DNA of 64,000 nucleotides from Acinetobacter bouvetii. Lineage in GTDB: Bacteria > Pseudomonadota > Gammaproteobacteria > Pseudomonadales > Moraxellaceae. The stretch is from the NCBI RefSeq assembly GCF_902753875.1, contig NZ_CADDTS010000031.1, positions 1 through 64,000 of the forward strand. Reading direction: 5' to 3'. The notes under the pieces were generated by a model, which worked only from the letters and a program-made list of their open reading frames with translations, made no database searches and was not told where the DNA came from. Shown here one piece after another: positions 1 to 7,114 of the stretch. Positions within the stretch are counted from its first letter, which is position 1; every line of letters starts with the position of its first letter. Position numbers and translations under genes: made by a program.

Positions 1-143
1 GAAGAATTGGAATTGAGCATGTATTTGGCAGTTTGAAAACCTTCAAAATTCTTGCTGAGCGATATCGCAATCGAGGCAAAAGACTAGCATTAAGATTCAA
101 TCTAATTGCTGGAATTTATAACTTGGAACTGAGTGAAAAATGA
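1..143 (+). pseudogene. C-terminal end of an IS5-like transposase (cut by window edge)
   Basis: An open frame from base 3 runs to a TGA at 141-143. It encodes a tail with IEHVFGSLKTFKIL and YRNRGKRLALRFNLIAGIYN, which resembles the C-terminal DDE region of IS5-family (DDE_Tnp_4-like) transposases, including the conserved E within an ERxFG-like context. The rest lies outside the window, so I cannot say whether the element is intact. No clear terminal inverted repeat was identified in the 60 bases after the stop. Confidence 0.6.
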
Positions 144-202
144 CTTATGAAAGAAATCTAATAAAGCCAACCTACGTTAGCTCCACTTGAAAAGCTTTTT
201 CA

Positions 203-533
203 TTAAAATGCACCTCTGGTATTGCTAGTAATATTTCTATTTTCAAATAAATTTTCATCAAACTTAAATCTAAAACGCACATATGCACCTTGAAGCGTAG
301 TATCGCTATCTACAAGATCATCATCTTTATAGCCAGAGAAATTATATCCCCCTTAAACCCATAAATTCACAGCAACTAAATAACCTACTTCAGCACCCAA
401 TAGAATACGTTTCCCCGAACTCATATTAGACCACAATCCACCTGTATGAACACCCGCATCCCAACGTTCATTGATGTCATACATTGCCCGACCACTGAGC
501 ATATGTGTCATACCACTTGACTCCAAACCAGAG
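203..533 (-). pseudogene. C-terminal remnant of a large outer-membrane or surface protein, with an in-frame stop
   Basis: Read leftwards from 533, the frame encodes a beta-strand-rich segment (GRAMYDINERWDAGVHTGG, then GAEVGYLVAVNLWV), meets a TAA at 353-355, and continues in the same frame as GYNFSGYKDDDLVDSD and GAYVRFRFKFDENLF to a second stop at 203-205. The alternating aromatic pattern ending near the C terminus suits an outer-membrane barrel and resembles the ends of long repeat-rich Acinetobacter surface proteins, though the family is not certain. The upstream part has been removed at the left end of the IS at 534. A single-base change such as TCA to TAA would explain the internal stop. 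Confidence 0.55.
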
Positions 534-594
534 TGGACTGCCACCACTCTCCTAGACAAATTTCGTCTATTCTTTTTGCATAGGAGAGAACCTT

Positions 595-879
595 ATGAGT
601 GGACAAAGATATACCCCAGAATTTAAAGATGAAGCTGTTAAATTGATTACTGAACGTGGATATTCTGTCACTGATGTAGCAGAGCGTTTAGGCGTATCAC
701 AACACAGCATTTATAAATGGCTAAAGGCGCTACAGCCTTTACGTAACAACTCTGATGAACATGAACTACTCGAAGCAAAGAAAGAAATCCTACGTCTTAA
801 AAGTCAGCTTAAACAAACTGAAGAGGAACGGGATATTCTAAAAAAGGCCGCAAGGTACTTTGCAAGCCTGCCCGAGTGA
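595..879 (+). CDS. IS3-family transposase OrfA
   Basis: This 94-residue DNA-binding component has an N-terminal helix-turn-helix (residues about 10-45, with YSVTDVAERLGVSQHSIYKW). A leucine-heptad coiled coil (about 60-85) follows, ending ILKKAARYFA, which is typical of OrfA proteins of the IS51/IS3 groups. It overlaps orfB by four bases. On its own it would bind the inverted repeats; in an active element it is fused to OrfB by -1 frameshifting. The frame is intact here. Confidence 0.85.
   Translation: MSGQRYTPEFKDEAVKLITERGYSVTDVAERLGVSQHSIYKWLKALQPLRNNSDEHELLEAKKEILRLKSQLKQTEEERDILKKAARYFASLPE
840..846 (+). promoter_or_regulatory. A6G programmed -1 frameshift site
   Basis: The heptamer A AAA AAG lies in phase with the orfA codons (838 cta, 841 aaa, 844 aag). 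This is the X XXY YYZ arrangement used by IS3-family elements to make the OrfAB fusion. The -1 frame is open from here into orfB. Confidence 0.75.
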
Positions 880-1451
880 AGTATCAGTTTATCCTGGAAT
901 ACAGCCATCAATTTAAGATTAAAACGATGTGTCGGGTCCTTAAGATCGCTCGTGCTGGTTACTATGCCTGGTTGCATGAACCCGAATCAGGCAGGACTAT
1001 TGAAGATAAGCGGTTATTACAGCTCATCCGTTCTTCTTATGAGGCCAGTTATGGCATCTATGGTTATCGTCGCATTATGCTGGATCTAAAAGAATTGGGT
1101 GAAAGCTGCGGGCCTAATCGTGTGCTGAAGATCATGAAGAACAATGGTATTGCCGCTGTTCGAGGATATAAGAAGCATAAAAGCTATGGTCGTGGTCGTC
1201 CTCAGATTGTGCCACCCAATCACTTAAATCGAGAGTTTGTTGTAAACACACCTGATACCTCGTGGGTGACTGATATTACCTACATCCGTACTTGGCAAGG
1301 CTGGTTATATCTGGCTGTAGTTTTTGATTTATATTCAAGGAAAGTCATCGGTTGGTCAATGAAACCTATGCTTGCCAAGGATATTGTTTTGGATGCACTT
1401 CTTATGGCGGTATGGCGACGCAGACCCAATGAGCCAGTGATCATACACTCA

Positions 1452-1472
1452 CTTGCGCAGCAGTGCTGCTCA
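1452..1472 (+). repeat. Inserted palindromic 21-mer, copy 1, in orfB
   Basis: The tract begins CTTGCGCAG and ends CTGCTCA, with an inner inverted repeat (GCAGCA, G, TGCTGC). It replaces the about 6 bases that would encode Asp-Gln of the IS3 DQGSQ motif. A very similar tract occurs 79 bases downstream. What is seen is the sequence; that it is an insertion follows from comparison with the conserved family motif. Confidence 0.6.
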
Positions 1473-1550
1473 GGTTCACAATACAGCAGTGGAGACTGGC
1501 AGAAATTCTGTCAGAAGCATAACTTGGTTCCAAGTATGAGCCGGAGGGGC

Positions 1551-1570
1551 CTTGCGCAGTATACTGCTCA
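1551..1570 (+). repeat. Inserted palindromic 20-mer, copy 2, in orfB
   Basis: This also begins CTTGCGCAG and ends CTGCTCA, around a perfect 12-bp palindrome GCAGTATACTGC. It replaces about 6 bases of the NCWDNA motif and causes the orfB frameshift. The first nine and last seven bases match copy 1, so the two tracts are not independent random indels. Confidence 0.6.
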
Positions 1571-1797
1571 TGGGATAATGCTGTTGCTGAATCCTTTTTT
1601 AGCAGCTTGAAGAAGGAAAGAATTAAAAAGCGAATCTATAAAACACGAGAAATGGCCCGTGCAGATGTGTTTGATTATATCGAGATGTTTTACAATCGAA
1701 TCAGGCGTCATTCGCATCTCGACGGGATGAGTCCAGAAGCCTTTGAGGCAGCTTCAAAATGAGGCTGTCTCATGTCTAGGATACTGGGAGCAGTCCA

Positions 1798-2363
1798 CCT
1801 CAGTGTTCACTGAACAATCAAATACTCCAACTGTAAGCAATCTATTTTCAATTAATGCACCGATCGCATTGCTACAATTTTTTAACTGCCAGTTAAATTC
1901 AGCTTCAGCTCGCGCTCCTTTAAGGCTATAACTATGCAATCTCCTACTTTCACTTTGAAAACCATTTTCATCAATATAAACCAGTGGTAATTGTTGTTCT
2001 AAACATTCAATCAAGTTCTGAAATTGCCGACGTTGATTTTGATCTGCTTTAGGATGCTTTAACGTCTTTTTTTACGCGATATTCCTGCGGCATGTAGCGC
2101 ATTAAATACTGCATGTGTACTGACACCAAAACGCTCAGCCTGTTCACTAATATAATCATCAGGTATTGTTCAACATCCTTCAATATTTGCTCTTTGCTGA
2201 TTTTAGCTGGACAACCGGGAATAGGCCTATTCTCGGTCGATTTTTTCCATAGCTGTATCGTACGTGTGCATACTCCAAAATGCTGAGCAGCTTTACGTAC
2301 TGACAATTGATCTCTGGTCATAATTTCTATGACTTTGTCTTTAAAATCTTTTGAGTACCCCAT
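1798..2363 (-). pseudogene. IS630-family transposase, 5' part only, frameshifted
   Basis: The start at 2363 opens MGYSKDFKDKVIEIM and a helix-turn-helix (QLSVRKAAQHFGVCTRTIQLWKK), typical of IS630-type transposase N termini. A one-base deletion near 2166 and a one-base expansion of an A run near 2072 shift the frame out and back. The frame then gives QRRQFQNLIECLEQQLPLV and the DDE-domain motif VYIDENGFQSE, and is cut at 1797 by the IS3 element. The C-terminal catalytic half is absent from the other side of that IS, so it was deleted rather than simply interrupted. Confidence 0.75.
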
Positions 2364-2479
2364 GTCTTATAATGTATTAAATATTTAAGAATTTAGCTAT
2401 ATTTATCCTCTGCTTCTTTTAGATTTGGTGTAATGAGTACAGGTGCTGATTGATTAACAGGATTATTTGGATCTATGAC

Positions 2480-2990
2480 TTACCACTTTTTAATGTAATC
2501 AATATATAAATCATTACTAACTTCTTTACCATTAATTTTTATTTTTTCTGAAGGGATTTCCGCAAAATAACTGCTATGTGAATAGCACCAGAAACAGTTC
2601 CCAGGCAATCTTTGATTACCACCTAATATACCAACAACTGATCCTACAGGATCTGATTCATGAACTGCTGAATATGCACTACTATAATATCCATCTGTTG
2701 AAATATAGCCGTTTGTTAATAATTGATTTGCATAATCCTGAACATTTGTAGCTGTCCCGTAAAATCTGGACTGACGAATAGGAATACCTAATATATTTTG
2801 ATTGTTGTTCAAATCCTGTAATACAACACTTGAAGTTAAGCCACCTCGACTATGACTGTTTAATATAATTCCAATGGAGGATTAGATATTAGAGCTGTCC
2901 TCATTTCATTTAACGAAGCAAATTGCTCTGTATCTTGTTTAATAAATCAGCAACTCCTTCATTAAACATTCAATTTTAAGCATCTAAATA
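2480..2990 (-). pseudogene. Decayed C-terminal tail of a lipase-like or haemagglutinin-like protein
   Basis: The last 110 codons (2812 to 2480) are open and end in ...NDLYIDYIKKW. Reading upstream across a one-base deletion near 2867 gives EMRTALISNPPLELY followed by NSHSRGGLTSSVVLQDLN, where SHSRGG resembles the GxSxG-type nucleophile elbow of alpha/beta hydrolases. A further frame change lies near 2950 (KQDTEQFASLNEM). Such tails occur at the ends of large secreted or filamentous-haemagglutinin-like proteins; I do not recognise the exact family. No start codon or body of the gene remains. Confidence 0.45.
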
Positions 2991-3325
2991 GTCATTTTTG
3001 AGCTATTTATCAAATGAGGACAGCCCCTAGGGTCTATGGACATTTTCCGCGCAAAAAAAAATACAGTAAGTGATTATTCCCAGTATCCTACACAGGAGAA
3101 GTCTTATTTGGGAGACTGCCTCAAATATTTCTGAGCTCATACTAGAAATCAAGTTACGCTTTTAACAAAATTTCTGCCAATCTCCACTGTCATATTACAG
3201 ACCCTTATCCAATTGTAGGATCGCAGGCTTATTTGACCTCTGCCGCCACACTGCCATAAGTAGTGGTGACAAGCCAATTTACAATTTTACAAATTACTCT
3301 TGAGTCCTATCTATAGCGTCATTAT
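2991..3325. other. Gene-free stretch with a degenerate IS end
   Basis: No credible gene is seen. Bases 3077-3145 (CCCAGTATCCTACACAGGAG through GACTGCCTCAAATATTTCTG) match, imperfectly, the reverse complement of the right end of the IS at 534-1797. A decayed relative in opposite orientation probably ended here. A short repeat, AATGAGGACAGC, occurs both here (about 3013) and near 2900 as its reverse complement. The rest, up to the czcS stop, shows nothing I can assign. Confidence 0.4.
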
Positions 3326-4681
3326 TTAGTTCTGATGGTTAAATTCAATCCTGGTCACCAGACCACCAATGGCATCCGCTCGGCGTAACTCAATTTTTCC
3401 GCGGTATAAATCGACAATTTGCTTAACAATCGATAAGCCTAGACCACTGCCAATAACTGTACTGTTCTGATTCACTCGATAAAATCTTTGAAAAATCAGA
3501 GGTATTTGTGCTTCATCCAAACCGATTCCATTGTCCTCAATCTGCACAAAACTATAATTTTCAACACAGCCACAACTGATTTTAATGAAACACGGACGTT
3601 CCTGGCTACGATAGATAATGGCATTTTCTAAAAGATTACGGAGCATAATTTCCAATTGATCCATTTGTGCCATGACCAGGGCTGACTCCAGTTGTAGCTG
3701 TAAGTCAATCTTTGCCTGACGAAGCTGAAAATCCATCATCGCAAGGGTACTTTGAATCATATTAACCAGATCAACCGGGCCTTGAATTTGTTGACCATTG
3801 GGTTCTATCCGGGCCAAGGTCAGTAACTGCGTGATCATTCGTGAGGCCTTATCAATGCCAATGATAATGTCCTCTGCTGCTTCTCGTGCCTCCTCAGTAG
3901 AACGTGCACTCTGCAAAACTTGTGCATGCAGGCGGATCGCCGCCAAAGGTGTACGTAACTCATGGGCTGCATTTGAGGTAAAACGTTTTTCACGTTGCAT
4001 GCTTTCTGCAACTTCACTCAATAATGTATTTAATGACTTCACCAAAGGTTCGATTTCTTTGGGCACGACAGGGTTGATGGGTTTTAAATGTTCAATCGAC
4101 TGCTTTTCCAGATTTTGACTGATACTGAATACAGTGGACAAATTGCTACGTACGGTCTGCAAAATCAACCAGGACAATAATGGTAAAAAAAATGCTGAAA
4201 CTACTATTAAAAATAGTAGCATATCTCTCTGGATATCCTGACGGATAGTCCAGACCTGTGCAATTTGTACTTGTATAGTGTGGGTGCTGTCCCAAACCGA
4301 ATAACTGCGATAGGTTTGATTGTGAATCTTAATCCAGCCAAAGTTGGCTTGCTGAACAAACGGGTGTGTATCCACGCCAACCGAACGATAAATCAACTTG
4401 CCATTACGATGCCAAATCTGAAATATAATCTGATTATAATGCTCACCTTGAGCTTTCTCGATGACAGTATGGTCAGGGATTCGCCCTTCCAGTGAACTTG
4501 AAGTGGTCGAGAGTAAAGCATGGGCGGTTTCGACCAGTGATTTATCAAATATATTGTTCGCCGTGCGCTGCATTCCCCAGTAGATACAGCCTAGACTACC
4601 CACCCAGACAGTGGCGGTGATAACCAGTAAAATCAATGATAGACGCCGGGTCAGTGAATAACTGCGAATGAAATTGGCCAT
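3326..4681 (-). CDS. czcS: Heavy-metal two-component sensor histidine kinase (CzcS-like)
   Basis: This inner-membrane kinase probably senses periplasmic metal and phosphorylates the regulator encoded just upstream. Transmembrane segments lie at about 15-37 and 155-177, flanking a periplasmic domain of about 115 residues. HAMP, the H-box AAHELRTPLAAIR (His about 240) and N-box NLLENAI follow, then the G boxes DNGIGLDEAQ and GSGLGLSIV. I chose ATG 4681, whose A is shared with the czcR stop (TGATG), rather than the in-frame TTG one codon upstream; the overlap implies translational coupling. It is the last gene of the czc cluster. Metal specificity cannot be read from sequence. Confidence 0.85.
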   Translation of the reverse strand: MANFIRSYSLTRRLSLILLVITATVWVGSLGCIYWGMQRTANNIFDKSLVETAHALLSTTSSSLEGRIPDHTVIEKAQGEHYNQIIFQIWHRNGKLIYRSVGVDTHPFVQQANFGWIKIHNQTYRSYSVWDSTHTIQVQIAQVWTIRQDIQRDMLLFLIVVSAFFLPLLSWLILQTVRSNLSTVFSISQNLEKQSIEHLKPINPVVPKEIEPLVKSLNTLLSEVAESMQREKRFTSNAAHELRTPLAAIRLHAQVLQSARSTEEAREAAEDIIIGIDKASRMITQLLTLARIEPNGQQIQGPVDLVNMIQSTLAMMDFQLRQAKIDLQLQLESALVMAQMDQLEIMLRNLLENAIIYRSQERPCFIKISCGCVENYSFVQIEDNGIGLDEAQIPLIFQRFYRVNQNSTVIGSGLGLSIVKQIVDLYRGKIELRRADAIGGLVTRIEFNHQN

Positions 4682-5343
4682 CAATAATTTTCATCCATAA
4701 TATAGCCAAAACCCTGCACTGTACGGACAATGTTTTTCCCAAGTTTGCGCCGTAAATTATGAATATAGACCTGGATCACATTACTGCTTACATCCGCATC
4801 ATAGGCATAAAATGAGTTTTCTATGCTCTCCCGTGAAATAATCCGGCCACGGTTAAGGATAAAGAGTTCCAGCAAGTGAAATTCTTTCTGAGTTAATTCA
4901 ACTTCAGTTTGATCTCTCAGTACCTGTTTGGTCGCTTTATTAACTGCAATATTGCCAATCTGAATCAAATCACTCACTTCACCTGAAATACGGCGCAATA
5001 CCGCTTGAATCCGTGCAATGACTTCATACAAATCATATGGCTTAACTACAAAATCATCTGCTCCTGCATCCAAACCTGAAATACGCTCCTGAATTTTATC
5101 CTGAGCAGTCAGAATAATAACGCCTACTTTATTCTTTTTACGGCGCAGTGACTTTAAAACTTCCAATCCATTCCGGTCTGGCAAACCTAAATCAAGCAAA
5201 ATAAACTGATAATCATAACTCGCCAAAAAATGATAGGCTTGCTCTGCTGTGGTGGCTATATCGACCACAAAATTTGCATGGTCTAAGCCTCGTGCTGTCG
5301 CCTTAGCCAGTAAGGCATCGTCTTCAACTAACAATATTCTCAC
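4681..5343 (-). CDS. czcR: OmpR-family response regulator (CzcR-like)
   Basis: At 220 residues it is the family's usual length. The receiver domain has EDD at 7-9, phospho-acceptor Asp51 in LLDLGLPDRNG, Thr79 and Lys101 (KPYD). A C-terminal winged helix follows (about 125-218, ending VRTVQGFGYIMDENY). It probably activates the czcB-A-C genes upstream in response to metal. The start is GTG at 5343, with GAAGG about 12 bases before it. It is separated from czcC by 140 bp, which may hold its own promoter, and overlaps czcS by one base. Confidence 0.87.
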   Translation of the reverse strand: MRILLVEDDALLAKATARGLDHANFVVDIATTAEQAYHFLASYDYQFILLDLGLPDRNGLEVLKSLRRKKNKVGVIILTAQDKIQERISGLDAGADDFVVKPYDLYEVIARIQAVLRRISGEVSDLIQIGNIAVNKATKQVLRDQTEVELTQKEFHLLELFILNRGRIISRESIENSFYAYDADVSSNVIQVYIHNLRRKLGKNIVRTVQGFGYIMDENY

Positions 5344-5483
5344 GTCTGAGCTACCTTCTCATTCTGCTACTTATAAGCCTATATTTATTTCTGTGAAAGC
5401 GGCAGGTACTCTGGCCCAAGAAAGACAGAACACCAACCGAATAATGATCATACAAGGCATTGATATATCAGCACTCTACTATT

Positions 5484-6791
5484 TCACTCTGCCTGATGAT
5501 CCTCATGTAAAGGCCATAACTGATGCGAATTCAGCAATAGTAAACTCAAGCTTTCTGCATAATCAATTTTGGCTTGATCAATTCGACCGCGCGCATCAAC
5601 CAGTTGCTGTGAATGAAGTAACAGTTCATTTAAACTCAATTCACCAAGCTTATATGCTTTTTGCATCAATCCATGTTGTTGCTGTAACTGTGCCAAATTC
5701 TGTTGAGCCTGCTCACTCCGTACAGTTGCCGACTCCATCTGCGTGAACCAGTATTGCGTTTCCTGACGCAAACGGTTTTCTACTCGTCCGATCTCAAAAT
5801 TGGCCTTTTGAGCTTCAGCCATGGCCATGCCAGAAGCTATACGCACTTGCCGACTGGCGAGTGGAATTGAAACGCTCACACTCATCAAGTTTTCAACACC
5901 AGACTGTTCACGACTATAGCCCACTCCGACCGTAGGATTAGGTATCCGATTGAGTTGCTCTCTTTTGACTAATGCATCTTGCTGTGCTGCCTGCGTTTTG
6001 GCCAGCTCAAGCTCATGGTTGGCAGACAAAACCTGCTGTATCCATTCAGTCTGTGTATATTCGAGTGGGCGAACTTTGATGACATCACTGCTCCAGTGTT
6101 CTGGAATTTTTCCCTGATAATCACGTGACAATAACTGCTGTGCTTGATAGTAAGCTGTTTTAGCCTGCATATATTGCTCTTCGATTTGCCGCGATTCATT
6201 GCTGAGCAGCATCAGCTCCAGCCGTGGGGCATCTCCAGCACGGATACGCTGCTGGGTCATTTGCATATAGTGCTGTATTCCTGCCTGCTGTTCCTCTATG
6301 CGCGTCAATTGCAAAGCACTGCGTATATAGGCAAACCACTGATTCAGCAAAGTTTTGGCAACTTCATGTTTGGCATCTTCATATTTTAATTCTGCAATAC
6401 TCATCCCTCGTTGCGCCAAATCCTGATCCAGCCGGTATTTGCCAGGCAAACGAATCTGCTTTTCAACACCAAAGCTCGGCTCATAACTATTGGACTTTGT
6501 TTGAGCATCCTGGGCGTCGGTGTTACGAAGCTGCATCCCCGCACGCACGGTCCAGGGATGGCCCAGTTTTAGCCCCTGTCCTGCAAAATTGGCATAGTCC
6601 TGATCCGAAACTGCCGATCGAACAGTTGGATGCTGTGACAAGCTCTGTTTGACCGCATCGAGTGGCGGCAAGACCTGATCCAAAGCGGGTTCCGCGGATA
6701 CGACAGAAGTCATCATCACACAACAGCCCAAGCCCAGTAAACGTAAGGCTTTACCCAGCAAATGGGGTTGAGTCGCTATTTCTGGTTTCAT
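5484..6791 (-). CDS. czcC: Outer-membrane channel of a heavy-metal RND efflux pump (CzcC/TolC family)
   Basis: This is the outer-membrane factor of the tripartite pump. After an N-terminal signal sequence (about 1-34, ending SVVSAEP) come two OEP repeats rich in long alpha-hairpins (ARRGLMSIAEL-type segments, then MAMAEAQKANFEIGRVENRL). I chose ATG 6791 (MKPEIATQPHLL), giving 435 residues, because AAGGAG lies about 9 bases upstream; an in-frame start at 6845 lacks such a site and would lie deep within the previous gene. It overlaps the DUF3240 gene by four bases. Confidence 0.85.
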   Translation of the reverse strand: MKPEIATQPHLLGKALRLLGLGCCVMMTSVVSAEPALDQVLPPLDAVKQSLSQHPTVRSAVSDQDYANFAGQGLKLGHPWTVRAGMQLRNTDAQDAQTKSNSYEPSFGVEKQIRLPGKYRLDQDLAQRGMSIAELKYEDAKHEVAKTLLNQWFAYIRSALQLTRIEEQQAGIQHYMQMTQQRIRAGDAPRLELMLLSNESRQIEEQYMQAKTAYYQAQQLLSRDYQGKIPEHWSSDVIKVRPLEYTQTEWIQQVLSANHELELAKTQAAQQDALVKREQLNRIPNPTVGVGYSREQSGVENLMSVSVSIPLASRQVRIASGMAMAEAQKANFEIGRVENRLRQETQYWFTQMESATVRSEQAQQNLAQLQQQHGLMQKAYKLGELSLNELLLHSQQLVDARGRIDQAKIDYAESLSLLLLNSHQLWPLHEDHQAE

Positions 6792-7114
6792 TCGTTCACT
6801 TCTCCTTGACCAGCATAACCCGATGTTATGGTTGGTAATACCCAATAGAAACAGTCACTTGATTTAAATTTCTTTTGGATATGGGCCAAAACTAAAGGCA
6901 CAGTTGCGAGGGGTAAAATCAACAGAATCAAATTACGCTCAGTTGCACCCCGAATTTTTTCTTGAATGTTTCGATAATGTTGGCGGCTGCCGAAACCTTG
7001 TGCCGGAATACAAGTACATCCTGTCACAATCTCGGGAATAAGCCATAAATGGCTCATTAATTCTTCCGCAATATCACTGGAGATGTTGATAGAGAGTTGG
7101 CACATTTCAGACAT
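6788..7114 (-). CDS. DUF3240-type small protein of the czc operon
   Basis: This is a 108-residue protein. Its first half (CQLSINISSDIAEELMSHLW then TGCTCIPAQGFG) has the pattern of the DUF3240 family, small ferredoxin-fold proteins often encoded beside CzcA-type pumps. A stretch at 58-79 (RNLILLILPLATVPLVLAHI) is hydrophobic. It overlaps the 3' end of czcA by eight bases and the start of czcC by four, so it is co-translated. A role in metal binding or control of efflux is inferred from context only. Confidence 0.7.
   Translation of the reverse strand: MSEMCQLSINISSDIAEELMSHLWLIPEIVTGCTCIPAQGFGSRQHYRNIQEKIRGATERNLILLILPLATVPLVLAHIQKKFKSSDCFYWVLPTITSGYAGQGEVNE

Larger units (their letters stand above)
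876..1762 (+). pseudogene. IS3-family transposase OrfB, disrupted catalytic core
   Basis: The frame starts at a GTG inside the end of orfA and encodes an IS3-type rve integrase domain: the HTH_21 region YYAWLHEPESG, then DTSWVTDITYIRTWQGW with the first catalytic Asp. Around the second Asp the usual HSDQGSQYSS reads HSLAQQCCSGSQYSS, because 1452-1472 replaces the DQ codons. Near the third acidic residue, 1551-1570 replaces the usual NC of RGNCWDNAVAES and shifts the frame, so the open frame ends at 1610. The original frame resumes as WDNAVAESFFSSLKKERI and runs to TGA at 1760-1762. Loss of the second Asp plus the frameshift should make the protein inactive. Confidence 0.8.
534..1797 (+). mobile_element. 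IS3-family insertion sequence (IS51-type), inactive
   Basis: The element is 1,264 bp, bounded by imperfect inverted repeats of about 25 bp. The left end begins TGGACTGCCACCACTCTCC; the right end, read inwards, begins TGGACTGCTCCCAGTATCC, and both continue TAGACA. It has the usual IS3 plan: orfA, an A6G slippery site, and orfB in the -1 frame. The bases outside the two ends (GAG on the left, CCT on the right) do not form the expected 3-4 bp target duplication. The flanks also belong to unrelated genes, so the copy probably sits at a rearrangement junction. orfB is broken (see separate entry). Confidence 0.85.

Noticed and set aside
6224-6652. 142-codon plus-strand frame opposite czcC
   Set aside because: It is the shadow of a conserved outer-membrane channel gene on the minus strand.
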